From Dactylorhiza incarnata (lineage: Eukaryota > Streptophyta > Magnoliopsida > Asparagales > Orchidaceae): DNA of 64,000 nt. The position numbers were made by a program, and so were the translations under genes. Below the pieces are notes generated by a model. It was not told where the DNA came from and did no database searches. It was given only the letters and a program-made list of their open reading frames with translations. Positions 10,301 to 22,810 of this stretch are shown here, piece by piece. Location of the stretch: assembly GCA_033032865.1 (NCBI GenBank), contig JAWHQI010000005.1, positions 4,550,001 through 4,614,000 of the forward strand, written 5' to 3'. Numbering within the stretch: the first letter of the stretch is position 1; each line of letters begins with the position of its first letter.

Positions 10301-12695
10301 CCATCTCAAGTTGAGAACCCAACTCATAAGTAGGAGTAGAATTCACTAAGCTTCAAGTTGAGGCTTGGGACTTAAGGATTTAAGGGAAAATTGGGGTGCA
10401 CTTAGCCAAAAATGAGAAAAAGGTGATTTTGGCTCATTTGTCCCACTAGATGCCATTGAAGTTATGGGTATGAGTTAGTGATGATGGAATACCTCACCTT
10501 CTGAAGTTTTAGAATTTATTGAAGTATTAGCATTGCACTTGTAGTGTAAATCCTTATACGCACACCAAATATAACAAATATAATTAAGGGTAAACACTCC
10601 TTGGAATAATATGAAACTTAGGTATTGTTGTTTTTAGGCCGATAGCTTACTTCATTGATTTATTCAGATTTTGTGGAGACATGAAAGTGATGGTTGTGGG
10701 GTAAAATCTTATTGGCACACCACTTATTTTAAATGAATAATATGGGCATGTATTAATTGGAAAGTCTTATGAACATGTTTGGATTTTGATTATTCCTCAT
10801 GTTTGTCCCCTATGAATTTTTGATAATAATTAGGAGTCATTTGGAAGCAATCTGATCAGGGTTCCACCTTAGGAATCTAAGTAAGGTGTATGTCGTGGTC
10901 TGCGGATAGTAAAAACTCATTGTGATGGATAGGTCAAAATAATCATAAGGAAATCGGGGAGGTTTGGATTACAACAAGAGATGAGTTTAGACCACTTGGA
11001 GGACTAAGAATTATTAGAGTTGAGTCCACAAGTTTGATTGCATAGGAGCGGGGTGAAACATAAGGCGTAAGTTATAAAGGGGTAAGGAGAGGGAGGAAGG
11101 CTAGGTCAGGGTAGTTACCAAAATACTAAGTATCTTGAGGAAGGGAACTTTGGGGGGTGTCATCCCATCGTAGTTCCTAGTACCGTAGCGAGCCCCTTAC
11201 TGGGTAATCCTCGGGAAGCCCAAGTTTAACTGTAAGCTGTAGGAATAAGATGTTACAAGAATAAATTAATAACTCACTCACCCACACCCCGCGGTTACGG
11301 GAGCCTAGTCGGTTTGGTGCTGCGAGCAGTAAGTTCTGTATTTGTAAGAATGGATTGATACGTCAGGTGAGCATGTGTCTCAGTAATTGGTTATTAATGA
11401 CGGGCGGGTTAGCCCGGGGAGCTTATGGCTCGGAAGGTTATTAATGGCGGGCAGGTTAGCCCCGGGAGCTTATGGCTCGGAGATAGATTATAGAACATGT
11501 TGCATGTGCATCGAAGGTGGTGGGTCTTCTGTATTGGACGGACGTTCACACCGACGTCAGTACGTTGACTCGGCAAGTGTGATATATACACTTAGCCTAG
11601 AAAGTCTGGCGGTCCAGTCAGCAAGAGTACGCAGACGCTCCACGGTTTGTGTTGAGGCGTACGATAGGTCTAGGTTAGGTAGTGTGAATACCAACCTAGA
11701 GGTGGGCGAGGCCCAACCCACCGCTTCCGTTTGCCACTACGGGAGTATCCTGGGAGTCTAGCTAGCTCCAAAAAGGGGGAACTAAAGGTCTATGCGCATA
11801 GAGTCGTAGTGTGTGAGTTGCACTTGTATGATCATAGCATAACAACATACCTTGCATGTCATAGCATGAACTTTGCATTTCAACCCCTACCCCTGTCGTA
11901 TAAATTGGTATGGGACTTTTTATACGATAGGCCCTGCTAAACGACCCCTTGGTCTATAGGTTTGTATGGGCATTCCTATAAATCAATGGTTACTTTTACA
12001 TTTACTTTACTTGCGTAGCTTACATCCTATACTGTTGCAATATTACCTTACTGCACTTATTAATGTATAATCATACTGTTAGTATTGAAATTATATGGAT
12101 ATACTCTTGTTAGCATAGAGAATTTGTCACCTGCTTTTGATTACTCCACTTTGATGTCCTCCGCTTCTTCCTCCCCGCACGGTGCCTAGGAGTCGCGGGG
12201 GGAGGCGGGGACAAAATCGTCTTAGTCTTTATGACTAACGGTCGGTGGTGACCGTAGGTAACCGAGGAGCTGGAGCCCAGTTGGCAGGGGAGACAGGACC
12301 TGAGGAGCAGATGTCGTGCATTACTACCGCTACTGGGCAGGTGTTGATGAGAGTTGTTTTCTTGTAGCTTCCGCATAGATGTATATAGTGAGAGAGAGAA
12401 CTGTACTGCTTTTATTCATTCGGACATGTACTAGGCTTAAGCCCTTTTTACTCTTTCTTTTCTTGTACTCATTGATGGACAGTTTCATTTGGATATTTAT
12501 ACATATGTAGATGCGTGTGATTGTGGACTTATGTGCTAGTTTTACTTCTTATCTCTTGTTGGCCTAGTCGATCATCCTTGCCGGCAGGATCGGCGTCTTG
12601 CGGAGATGGCTAACTTGTGTGCTAGCATCACCGTAAGGCGGCGGTTCTGGGCATAAGATCCGGGAACTCTCCTGGTGCAGGAGAGGGGTCTTACA
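7358..12695 (+). repeat. Element L 5' LTR (5338 bp)
   Basis: It begins TGTAACATCCC and ends GGGGTCTTACA. A C12 tract lies at 7815-7826. A GC-rich stretch near 8570-8960 contains GGTGGCCGGC-type short repeats. A TATA-containing inverted repeat lies near 11894-11932, and a perfect 8-bp hairpin (CTCTCCTG/CAGGAGAG, 12667-12685) ends 10 bases before the LTR end. Relative to the 3' LTR it lacks 191 bp between TTGGGG repeats around 9600. The short ORFs inside are not conserved as proteins. Confidence 0.88.
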
Positions 12696-12817
12696 AATGG
12701 TATCCGAGCATAAACGATCCAACGAGAAAGAAGTCCACAACAACTGGGATACCCCCGCTCGAGTTAGTTTGAGGACAAACTAGCAGCGGAAGCAGTGGTG
12801 TGCCCATGTGTAAAAAT
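12696..12817 (+). other. Element L primer binding site and internal start, up to insertion of A
   Basis: TGGTATCCGAGC at 12698-12709 differs by one base from the initiator-Met primer site and lies two bases after the LTR. The following 100 bases are non-coding. The last five (aaaat) are the target duplication of A. Confidence 0.8.
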
Positions 12818-13871
12818 TGTTGGGTTTTTCTAAGACCATACACCACATGTAGGCGCAGCGGAAATAAAGAGAAACAACCCAAAAGACTTTGATCTGGCCA
12901 TGAATGTTGAATCAAGAAGTTAATAAAAATGCTAGGTATGAAATTACCTTTGCCGAGTTGGATCGAATCCAACCTAGATGCTCCAAGAAGAAGATTCCTG
13001 TCGGCGGCAAAGAGAGTTCTCACGTAGAATAATGTCTACGTCTCTACAGCAGTCCACACGAGCCGGGAGAACACCAAGTCACGTCGCACGTAACTCGGAA
13101 GGGAGAACAACTGCACCTTTGCACTTCCACGAACTGCTAGGTTCGCTCCAGGAAGAACAATCACGACGACGATCGCCGGAGAGGAGGTCGGCGGAGGCGA
13201 ACTGGGCGGAACACCTTCCGTCTAGGGTTCGGGCGAGAGCGGAACGCTTCTGTCGGCTGGATTTCTTCGTAAGTATGTTTAGAACTCTAAAAGAAGGTTT
13301 ATTTATACCCAAGGTATAAACATGCTTCTAGAAGAATCGCTATCCGCAGACCACACAGCAGAATTGGGGTTTCTGTTACAATTCGTCGGGATTCCACGGA
13401 ACAGCATTCGTCGAGATTTCACGGGACAATACAACGAATTCCGACGAATCACATCAGACGGCAACATTTGCCGCGTTAAGGATCTCTGTAACGATTCGTC
13501 GGGATTCCACGGAACATTTTGACGAATTCCGATGAATTCCGACGAATTCCGACGAATCATATCAGACGACAACATTTGCCGCGTTAAGGATCTCTGTAAC
13601 GATTCGTTGGGATTCCACGGAACATTCCGATGAATTCCGACGAATCATATCCGACATATTCTGACGAATTCTATCCGTGTAAACCCGATGAATTCAGACA
13701 GCAACATTTGCTGGATCTCCCCCATTCTATATGGTGATTGGTAACCTTTACCAACACAGTCAATCTTCCATTTTCTCCACATGCTCTTATGTGCGACCCT
13801 GCAGGCTCATATCGCGTTGGCAGTGACATTACATGTTTGACCACTTCTAGATCACAATGGTAACTCCAACA
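12818..13871 (-). repeat. Element A 3' LTR with TTCGTCG/CGACGAAT repeats
   Basis: The LTR runs TGTTGGG to CTCCAACA (plus orientation). From about 13380 to 13690 an imperfect unit of roughly 90 bp is repeated, dominated by TTCGTCGGGATTCCACGGAAC and CCGACGAATCA. This copy has extra CGACGAAT boxes compared with 20465-20735. On the element strand a TATA-like GTATAAAT (complement of 13311-13318) follows the array. Confidence 0.9.
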
Positions 13872-14848
13872 GTCTCCCACTTGATCTTGAAAGTATCAAA
13901 CAAAAAACTTCACAAACAATGAGCGGCATCTAGCAATGCATCATTGCTCCCCAAGCAATAAGAGTTCATAACTCATAAGCCTTTATGACCAATGTTCCAG
14001 CGTTGTCTTTGTCCCTTTGTCCCTTATATCCGGAAAGAACTAGAGGCATGGACCGTGTCGCCCTCTTAATAGCTCAATCCAAGTTTCTTGATCTAGAATG
14101 GACTTCCAGAGAATGGTGAGCTCAATATCACATATTGACTCAACCAAGCATGGCCATGCATTTCTCAGTCCAATTTCATCAAGGGGCCCATGGATGCAAC
14201 TCCTGTTATATAGGAGGACAAATCCCATATCTGCTCACACTCAAACACCCAAATGATTCGTAACGTACCCAACGACCACCCTTATCATCAACCTTCTTCA
14301 AGGAAGACTTTAGATGACATCAAAGCACGCTCTTCCTCACTCGATGAATGCTGCGACTTCAGGTCAAAGGACCACAACACCATTGTCAAATGAGACCTAC
14401 TTGTGACACTTTTAAGTAACAATCCACAAAGTAGTCTCAGGTTGGGTCTGTCCAGTACAACTTGTTCACTAACAAGTACCCACGTGATGACTTGATATCA
14501 CAATATCATGACCTGTGAGAACCGGTCATCAATCAACACACATGCTAGTCTTAACGTATCATCATCACCCTTAGCTTCTACGATGATACCTCGACCAGGG
14601 ACCTTTTAAGAATGAAGCTTCGAAATCATAGGCTCTCACATTCAAGTCACGTACTTGATGTCCTATGGAAGCGAACATTCTAAGGGTATTTATCACGAAT
14701 TTTATTCTATCATATAGAAACAGTATATCGTAATAAAAGAATTTGTCATTAATTGTAAAAGGAAATAATTGGTACACAATTCATCATATGAATAAATAAT
14801 AAACAGCCAACAGAATATATATTTTACATGCAACCAACAAGACTCCCA
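13872..14848 (-). other. Element A 3' non-coding region
   Basis: The polypurine tract AAGTGGGAGAC (complement of 13872-13882) adjoins the LTR. The rest has no ORF of note and is homologous to 4539-5503 of B. Confidence 0.75.
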
Positions 14849-17800
14849 CTAGAGTTGACCACTCAGGTATCGTATACCCATTGATCTAGTATGACCATCA
14901 TGCTTTCTCTGCACGAGAGGCTTTGTCAGTGGATCTGCAATATTCTCCTCAGTCGGCACTCTGCAAATGCTCACATCTCCTCGTTCGACAATCTCACGAA
15001 TAAGATGGAACCGCCGAAGTATGTGCTTGGAGCGCTGATGGGATCTAGGTTCCTTAGATTGTGCAATTGCACCATTGTTATCACAGTAGAGAACTACGGG
15101 ACCAACAATGCTAGGAACTACATCTAGCTCGTCGATGAATTTCCTAATCCATACAGCCTCCTTCGCTGCATTTGCCGCAGCGATATACTCGGCCTCAGTT
15201 GTAGAATCAGCAACTGTCTCTTGCTTGGAACTCTTCCAGTTCACAGCTCCTCCATTCAGGCAAAACACAAACCCTGACTGAGACTTCGAATCATCTCTAT
15301 CAGTTTGGAAGCTGGCATCCGTGTAACCACTTACAACGAGCTCTTCCTCTCCACCATACACCAAGAATACATCCTTAGTCCTTCTCAAGTACTTCAGGAT
15401 ATTCTTCACGGCTATCCAGTGACATTCACCGGGATCAGACTGATACCTGCTAGTCATGCTCAAAGCAAAAGAGACATCGGGTCGAGTACATAACATCGCA
15501 TACATGATTGACCCAATTGCCGAAGCATATGGAATCAACTTCATGCGGTCCTTATCTTCATAAGATTTTGGACACTGGTACTTAGAGAGATTTACACCAT
15601 GAGACATGGGCAAAAATCCTTTCTTGGACTCAAGCATGTTGAACCGCTTCAACACCCTCTCAATGTACGTACTCTGGGTCAAACCCAGCAACTTCTTCGA
15701 TTTATCTCTATAGATCTTAATACCGAGTATGTAAGTCGCTTCACCCAAGTCCTTCATAGAAAAGCAGTTCCCTAGGTTGTTCTTAACAACTTTCAGGGTA
15801 GGTATGTCATTTCCGATCAACAGTATGCCATGTACATACAATATCAGGAAGACAACAATGCTCCCACTGATTCGCTTGTAAACACACGGTTCATCCTTGT
15901 TCTTGACAAAACCAAACTCTTTGATTTTCTCATCAAAATGAAGATTCCAACTTCTAGAGGCCTGTTTCAATCCATAGATGGACCTATTCAGCTTGCATAT
16001 TTTAATGGCTTCATTTGGGGATACAAAACCCTCGGGTTGTGTCATGTACACTTCCTCAAGGAGGTTTCCATTTAGGAAAGCCGTTTTGACATCCATCTGC
16101 CAGATCTCGTAGTCATAATACGCAGCAATACCAAGCAATATCCTAATGGACTTTACCATGGCAACAGGGGAAAAGGTCTCATCATAGTCAACACCATGAA
16201 TTTGCTTGAAACCCTTAGCCACCAGTCGCCCTTTGAATGTCTGTACATTCCCATCCATGTCGGTCTTCTTCTTGAAGACCCACTTGCACCCTATGGGTCG
16301 TACCCCTTCAGGTGGTTCCACCAAGTTCCAAACTTGGTTTGTATACATGGAGTCCATTTCGGATTTCATAGCCTCAAGCCATTTGTCGGAGTCCGGTCCA
16401 TTCATAGCCTCTTGGTAGGTCGCTGGTTCATCATCATGATCCATAAGCAACACATTACCTATTTGAGACACGAGAAATCCATATCTCTCAGGCTCAAATC
16501 TTGGTCTACCAGATCTACGTAGGACTTGTGTCTCTTGAGCAGGTTCTCTAGCTACAACATCTTGTAGTCCTGGCTCAGAATCCAATTCTGGTTCATTCAC
16601 TACTTGTGGTTCTTGAACTTCTTCAAGTTCTACCTTTTGCGTCTTTCTTGACAAGAACTCTTTCTCCAAGAAGACACCCGTCCTTGCGACAAACACTTTG
16701 CCCTCAGACGGTAGGTAAAAGTAATATCCTTTCGTTTCCTTAGGATATCCCACCAGATAACACTTATCTGATTTGGGTTCCAGCTTGTCAGGCATTTGAC
16801 GTCGTACGTATGCCTCACAGCCCCAAATTTTAATGAATGACATACTAGGACGCTTCCCAGTCCATATCTCATATGGTGTCTTTAGAACCGTTTTCGTTGG
16901 AGCGCGATTCAGTGTTATTGCAGCAGTCTCTAAAGCAAAACCCCAAAAGGAAACAAGCAAATCTGCAAGACTCATCATCGACCGTACCATGTCTAACAGA
17001 GTACGATTTCTCCTCTCAGACACACCATTATGCTGCGGTGTCCTGGGTGGAGTGAGCTGTGATACAATACCACACTCTTTCAGATGATCACGGAACTCAT
17101 GACTCAGGTATTCGCCACCTCGATCAGATCGGAGTGCTTTAACCTTTTTACCCAATTGGTTCTCCACTTCATTCTTGAACTCTTTGAACTTTTCAAAGGT
17201 TTCGGATTTGCACTTCATAAGATACACGTATCCGTATCTACTGAAATCATCAGTAAATGTAATGAAGTAGAAATACCCACCTCTAGCCATAGAACTCATG
17301 GGTCCGCATACATCACTATGTACTATACCCAAAAGATCCTCAGCCCTCCCAGTATAACCAGTGAAAGGGGCTTTAGTCATTTTGCCTAATAAACAAGACT
17401 CACATCGCTCAAATGATTCATAATCAAATGAGTCCAATAGTCCATCTTTATGGATCTTGGATATGCGCTTCCCGTTTATATGGCCCAAACGACAATGCCA
17501 GAGATATGTAGGATTTGAGTCATTTGTTCTTAGTCTTTTATTATTATCTACATTATAGATCGGATGGTCCAGGTTCAAAACATAAAGACCATTAAACAAT
17601 TGAGCTACAGCATAACAAACATCATTCTTAAATATAGAACAACAATTGTTCTTAATTATAAAAGAAAATCCAATCATGTCTAAGCATGAAATGGATATAA
17701 TGTTTCTAGTTATGGCCGGAACATAATAACAATTATCAAGTTCTATTACAAGCCCACTGGGCAAAGAAAGACGGTAAACCCCTACGGCTACAGCAGCAAC

Positions 17801-18805
17801 TCTTGCTCCATTGCCGACGCGCAGGTCCACCTCTCCTTTACTCAGCAATCTCCTCCTTCCCAGTTCATGCACATTTGTACAAATGTGAGAACCACATCCG
17901 GTATCCAATACCCAAGATGAAGGAGCAGAAAGGTTTATCTCTATAACATAAATATTCGAAGCGGAAGTCATACCTCCCTTCATTTTCCGCAGACCGTCAA
18001 TGTACGAAGGACAATTCCTCCTCCAATGACCAGCCTTGCCACAGTGGTGGCATTTCCCTTCCTTCACGGTGCTCTTCCTTTTCAGCGCAGAAGATTTGGG
18101 CTCAAGATGTGACTTAGGTCCCACCTTCGTCTTCTTGAAGCCCTTTGCCTTACCCTTGCCTTTATGTACCATCAATATGGGACTAGCAGGCTTGGCCTTC
18201 TTCATGTTTATCTCGACAGTTCGCAACATGTCTAGGAGCTCGGGCAGTGTCTTGTCTATTTCATTCATGTTGTAGTTCAAGATGAACTGCTCATAATTAT
18301 CCGGCAACGATTGCAGGATAAGATCTGTGGCCAACTCTTGACACAGAGGAAAACCCAGTCTCTCCAGGTTCTCTATATACCCAATCATCTTGAGTACGTG
18401 AGTACCAACTGAGTCTCGAGCTCCCATTTTGCACTGAAATAATGCCTTCGTGACATCGAACCTCTCTTGACGAGCTTGCCCTTGAAACATTTTCTTTAGG
18501 TGCTCGTCAATCTCCTTGCACCCCATGTTCTCGTGTTGCTTCTGAAGCTCAGAGTTCATGGTGGCAAGCATAAGGCACTCGACGTCTAAGGCGTCATCGG
18601 TATACTTCTTATAAGCATCCTTATCAACACGGGACGAGTTCCCGGTCGGCACCTCGGGGGCTTCTTCTTCCAAGACGTAGAGCTTTCGCTCTTGCCTGAG
18701 AACAATTCTCAGGTTCCTATACCAGTCCATGTAATTCGTCCCACTAAGCTTGTCCTTCTCAAGGATAGCTCTTAGGGACAAGGTGGAATGTGAACCACTT
18801 GCCAT
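14849..18805 (-). CDS. gag-pol: Angela/BARE-type Gag-Pol polyprotein, 1318 aa, open but with YVHG in RT
   Basis: One uninterrupted frame starts at MASGSHSTLSLRAILEKDK, the typical Angela Gag start. In order it has the gag/UBN2 domain (about 1-220), a CCHC knuckle CHHCGKAGHWRRNC near 252-265, and aspartic protease with DTG at about 301-303. Next come the pre-integrase HCRLGH motif near 438 and the integrase core with Asp near 498 and 560 and Glu near 595. RT has QMDVKTAFLNG near 903, and RNase H has GYTDASF near 1162 and TEAEY near 1202. The length is usual for the lineage. The RT active site at residues 990-993 reads YVHG instead of YVDD (codons complementary to 15827-15838), so this copy should not reverse-transcribe. 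All other checked catalytic motifs are present. The product would need protease cleavage. Confidence 0.95.
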   Translation of the reverse strand: MASGSHSTLSLRAILEKDKLSGTNYMDWYRNLRIVLRQERKLYVLEEEAPEVPTGNSSRVDKDAYKKYTDDALDVECLMLATMNSELQKQHENMGCKEIDEHLKKMFQGQARQERFDVTKALFQCKMGARDSVGTHVLKMIGYIENLERLGFPLCQELATDLILQSLPDNYEQFILNYNMNEIDKTLPELLDMLRTVEINMKKAKPASPILMVHKGKGKAKGFKKTKVGPKSHLEPKSSALKRKSTVKEGKCHHCGKAGHWRRNCPSYIDGLRKMKGGMTSASNIYVIEINLSAPSSWVLDTGCGSHICTNVHELGRRRLLSKGEVDLRVGNGARVAAVAVGVYRLSLPSGLVIELDNCYYVPAITRNIISISCLDMIGFSFIIKNNCCSIFKNDVCYAVAQLFNGLYVLNLDHPIYNVDNNKRLRTNDSNPTYLWHCRLGHINGKRISKIHKDGLLDSFDYESFERCESCLLGKMTKAPFTGYTGRAEDLLGIVHSDVCGPMSSMARGGYFYFITFTDDFSRYGYVYLMKCKSETFEKFKEFKNEVENQLGKKVKALRSDRGGEYLSHEFRDHLKECGIVSQLTPPRTPQHNGVSERRNRTLLDMVRSMMSLADLLVSFWGFALETAAITLNRAPTKTVLKTPYEIWTGKRPSMSFIKIWGCEAYVRRQMPDKLEPKSDKCYLVGYPKETKGYYFYLPSEGKVFVARTGVFLEKEFLSRKTQKVELEEVQEPQVVNEPELDSEPGLQDVVAREPAQETQVLRRSGRPRFEPERYGFLVSQIGNVLLMDHDDEPATYQEAMNGPDSDKWLEAMKSEMDSMYTNQVWNLVEPPEGVRPIGCKWVFKKKTDMDGNVQTFKGRLVAKGFKQIHGVDYDETFSPVAMVKSIRILLGIAAYYDYEIWQMDVKTAFLNGNLLEEVYMTQPEGFVSPNEAIKICKLNRSIYGLKQASRSWNLHFDEKIKEFGFVKNKDEPCVYKRISGSIVVFLILYVHGILLIGNDIPTLKVVKNNLGNCFSMKDLGEATYILGIKIYRDKSKKLLGLTQSTYIERVLKRFNMLESKKGFLPMSHGVNLSKYQCPKSYEDKDRMKLIPYASAIGSIMYAMLCTRPDVSFALSMTSRYQSDPGECHWIAVKNILKYLRRTKDVFLVYGGEEELVVSGYTDASFQTDRDDSKSQSGFVFCLNGGAVNWKSSKQETVADSTTEAEYIAAANAAKEAVWIRKFIDELDVVPSIVGPVVLYCDNNGAIAQSKEPRSHQRSKHILRRFHLIREIVERGDVSICRVPTEENIADPLTKPLVQRKHDGHTRSMGIRYLSGQL

Positions 18806-19901
18806 GGAATTCTACAAGAATTCATGCAGAATTTAATCAGTACCAAAATTTCCAAAAACAATTTATTTTAATTTGGACTTCAATTAAATACTCCCACTAT
18901 TTTATTCAAATTGATAGCCCTCACTATCAATTCGGAGAGTCCATGCGAGCTACTCTCTTAGTGGACAAGATCCGTATTTCACCAACACCACGAGTCCGCT
19001 TTGGCGTTCCTCTCATAATGCGGTTATTTAGGTAGGCAACGCTTGCCAATTGCATCCTCATGCAACTCTTGTATGGCTGGTGAATAACTCCTTATTCGCA
19101 TTCATCATATGGTGCATGCCAACCCTATGCCTCTAGGCACTCAACCTTTGAGGTCACCTAGTTAAGTTAGACCCGATGTCGACAGTGGGATATCATAATT
19201 ATCCGCTCGCACCCTTACCAAGATAGATTAATGCACCTTGCTTTGGCAAGCCCACACTTCATCGATCGAGGCAGGAAGAGTGTCATCCATCGGAAGGCAT
19301 CCGAACACTTAATATTTGATGAAGGGATTTTAATTTTATTAATAGGTTAACACTTAACCATGATCAACATTTGATCAAGTGCACATCAACAGAAAAACAA
19401 GCTTTCTAAAATCCACATGCATCCCTTATGTGCACAACATAAGACTATCAACCATTGACAGACGAAATGGCTAAATCTGGACATTTAGAACTCTTCCAAA
19501 TCTTCAGATTTACATGCATTGGACAAAGGCAAAGACAACTCGACTTAAAGCAGTAGACAAGCTCGTCTCTCATTGTTGGATTCAAAATCCAAAACAATAC
19601 AAGGGTTCATTAACCACTTGAGGGACGGTTACCGCTAAGGAGACAACAATTTCTAACAATTAGAAATAACCACGAAATCCCAGACGTTCCTGGCGGGGTT
19701 CCAAGGGGCTGCGCCCCTGACGGTGGTCTGACCAAATTTTTGAAATCCCACCACCAGAAACCACACAAAATCACATCAAATGTGATATTCCAAGAAGAAA
19801 TCTTGACATTTAGAACGCTTCCAAATACCTAGATTTGCACGTACTGGAATAACCTAACTTCTGAAACAACATTCATGACCGCAACCTGCCTCTGATACCA
19901 C
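18806..19901 (-). other. Element A leader between 5' LTR and gag, with primer site and GC hairpin
   Basis: The primer site TGGTATCAGAGGC is the complement of 19888-19900, one base from the LTR. A hairpin AGGGGC-TGC-GCCCCT lies at 19704-19718; B has three such hairpins at the equivalent place. There is no supported ORF in this 1.1-kb leader. Long structured leaders are usual in Angela/BARE elements and could hold dimerisation or packaging signals (inference). Confidence 0.8.
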
Positions 19902-20925
19902 TGTTGGGTTTTTCTAAGACCATACATCACATGTAGGCGCAGCGGAAATAAAGAGAAACAACCCAAAAGACTTTGATCGGGCCATGAATGTTGAATCAAG
20001 AAGTTAATAAAAATGCTAGGTATGAAATTACCTTTGCGGAGTTGGATCGAATCCAACCTAGATGCTCCAAGAAGAAGATTCCTGTCGGCGGCAAAGAGAG
20101 TTCTCACGTAGAATAATGTCTACGTCTCTACAGCAGTCCACACAAGCCGGGAGAACACCAAGTCACGTCGCACGCAACTCGGAAAGGAGAACAACTGCAC
20201 CTTTGCACTTCCACGAACTGCTAGGTTCGCTCCAGGAAGAACAATCACGACGACGATCGCCGGAGAGGAGGTCGGCAGAGGCGAACTGGGCGGAACACCT
20301 TCCGTCTAGGGTTAGGGCGAGAGCGGAACGCTTCCGTCGGCTGGATTTCTTCGTAAGTATGTTTAGAACTCTAAAAGAAGGTCTATTTATACCCAAGGTA
20401 TAAACAGGCTTCTAGAAGAATCGCTATCCGCAGACCACACAGCAGAATTGGGGTTTCTGTTACAATTTGTCGGGATTCCACGGAACAGCATTCGTCGAGA
20501 TTTCACGGGACAATACGACGAATTCCGACGAATCACATCAGACGGCAACATTTGCCGCGTTAAGGATCTCTGTAACGATTCGTCGGGATTCCACGGAACA
20601 TTCAGACGAATTCCGACGAATCATATCAGACGGCAACATTTGCCGCGTTAAGGATCTCTGTCACGATTCGTCGGGATTCCACGGAACATTCCGACGAATT
20701 CCGACGAATCATATCCGGCGAATTCTATCCGTGTAAACCCGATGAATTCAGACAGCAACATTTGCTGGATCTCCCCCATTCTATATGGTGATTGGTAACC
20801 TTTACCAACACAGTCAATCTTCCATTTTCTCCACATGCTCTTATGTGCGACCCTGCAGGCTCATATCGCGTTGGCAGTGACATTACATGTTTGACCACTT
20901 CTAGATCACAATAGTAACTCCAATA
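19902..20925 (-). repeat. Element A 5' LTR
   Basis: It matches 12818-13871 closely, with fewer CGACGAAT units (array about 20465-20735). Its plus-strand right end reads CCAATA instead of CCAACA, a single transition in the terminal dinucleotide. The TSD aaaat follows directly. Confidence 0.9.
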
Positions 20926-20930
20926 AAAAT

Positions 20931-22810
20931 CATACAATTTAGTCCATTTTTCCAATGAGTTAGTCCAACCCAATTAAGGACAACACTTTAGTTTTGACTT
21001 AACAAGACATTTTCATAGCGTATCTTAGTCTTAAATCGATCCCAAGTATAGGTTTGGTTAAGACAAGGGGATTCCCGACATGATTAGAGGAAGGAGTTTA
21101 GTATGAGTGTAGTTGTTTGAGGCTTATACTTTGATGCTTACCGCGCACTTATCAAATGATTTTACCCCCTTAACCAAACTAATTGAACTATCTCGAAGGA
21201 TTTGGTGCCTGTGACCTACTTTTGGAGTAATAAGAGACTCTTGCGCGTAAATTATCCTACCAATTACACTTCCCGTTTATTTTACGGTGAAGCGGTCACT
21301 AAGAGACAAGTATTAGAGATCGAATGAGAATCCAAATAAAAAAAAAAAGGCCCATTCTTGGTTAGGTCACACAGTGACCTTAGGAAGGATTCGTGAATGG
21401 TAACTTTAAGTACCTTGAATGCGTATCATATCAATAAGTCTCAAGATAGAACTCCAAGACAAGGTTGTATGCCCTAAGAATTGTGTGCTTATATAGGGTA
21501 AATGCACTATAGTGATATCGAAGGAATTTAGCCCAAAATATATGGGGGCTTATCCCTTTTGTTTATTGGGCCAACTTAGTACTGACTTGAGTTTCCCCTA
21601 GACCTCATTTACAAGACGAATCTCAACTTATAGACTTTGAGGTTTTGTAGGTGTAGACAAGTAAATAAGAAGGTAGCAAAATAACCATTGGGGATATGCA
21701 TAGAGGTTGTCAAGTTATACGTGTATGTATGACCTCTGAAATCAAGGAAGTCAGTACGAGACTTTAGGGTATGGATTGGATAGAAATAGAACCTGGTTGT
21801 AGGCTCTCGTGATCTTAAGAAATGAATAAATAACCCAATGAGATGGATGATATCATAGATTCACCTCCTCAAGCCTGAGACGATGATCTATAATAGAATC
21901 GGGACGAATAGAAAGTTGACTGGTTTTTAGTCAAGCTATTAGAAACATAAAGTTGTCAAGTTAGCTGCTTAGAACAACTTATCGCGTCATGAAGCTTGTG
22001 GATTGGAATTAGATTCCTGCGTGATAGATCTATAATTGGAGATTCTTGAATTTCTGGGCATTCGAAGATAATATACATACACTTATTGAAAAATCAAGCC
22101 CTTGTTGTTTTCGAACAATTTTATCGTAACCAGTATTCATATGCCTTGGGAGCTAGTGACACCTAACTGGAGATCGTTGAAATTATACCTATGGAATTAA
22201 GTAAATATGAGAGTACTTACGACCCTTAGATTCATGGCTTGATGAGCCTGGGAATTGAAAGACAATGTCAGTATAATCCCCAAGAATGTTGTATGTTTGG
22301 AGAGTAATATGTGATATTGGGAAATACAACACCTCATTAAAATCATAACTTTAGAGGTTGGATTATGGGTTATTCATAACAATGATGATCTCTCGTGATA
22401 GTACTAAGTTATAGAAAATTTATTGGAAACAATCGTTGAATAAAGGACATACCCCTTCACAAAGTGCAATGTGAGATTACAATTTGAGGAAATTTTTTTT
22501 TTTTTTGGATGTTGAAATATCTTGAACTTCTTAAAATTTTGGTGGATTTTATGGTTTCCCATTTCTGATACTCCCTTCACAACGTAGAATTTGAACGCAT
22601 AATTTGAGAAATTCATACCATGAATTATTACTGAGTTGTTATGGAATACATTTGAAGAATGGATAGATTGGGATATGGATGATAAGATGAAATAACAATT
22701 ATCAGATAATCTTGTGATAACCTTGAGACCTCTCATTTTCATGAGCTGGGAACCCCGTGGACCCGAACTTAGATTTCGAGGACGAAATTATTCTTTTGTT
22801 TATTGGGAAT
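20931..22810 (+). other. Element L internal region, non-coding
   Basis: About 1.9 kb has no long ORF and no recognisable gag, protease, RT, RNase H or integrase motif. At 22765-22789 the sequence GAACTTAGATTTCGAGGACG and the bases after it resemble the end of chromovirus (Del/Tekay) pol. The expected purine tract before the 3' LTR is degenerate (TTTGTTTATTGGGAAT, 22795-22810). Confidence 0.7.

Larger units (their letters stand above)
12818..20925 (-). mobile_element. Element A: full-length Angela/BARE-like copia element
   Basis: The element is 8108 bp with perfect 5-bp TSDs aaaat (12813-12817, 20926-20930). It has LTRs of 1054 bp (left) and 1024 bp (right), a primer site, a long leader, one uninterrupted gag-pol frame, a 1-kb 3' non-coding region and a polypurine tract. 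The outermost base pair of the right LTR has decayed from CA to TA. It is the deepest and probably one of the youngest insertions in the left stack. Its reverse transcriptase lacks the YVDD aspartates. Confidence 0.93.

Noticed and set aside
11387..11761. 124-aa ORF repeated at 27010-27384
   Set aside because: It is preserved only because both lie in the recent LTR pair of L. No family resemblance, and it sits within LTR sequence.
12978..13319. 113-aa ORF repeated at 20062-20403
   Set aside because: It lies within the LTRs of A on the strand opposite to transcription and has no recognisable domain.
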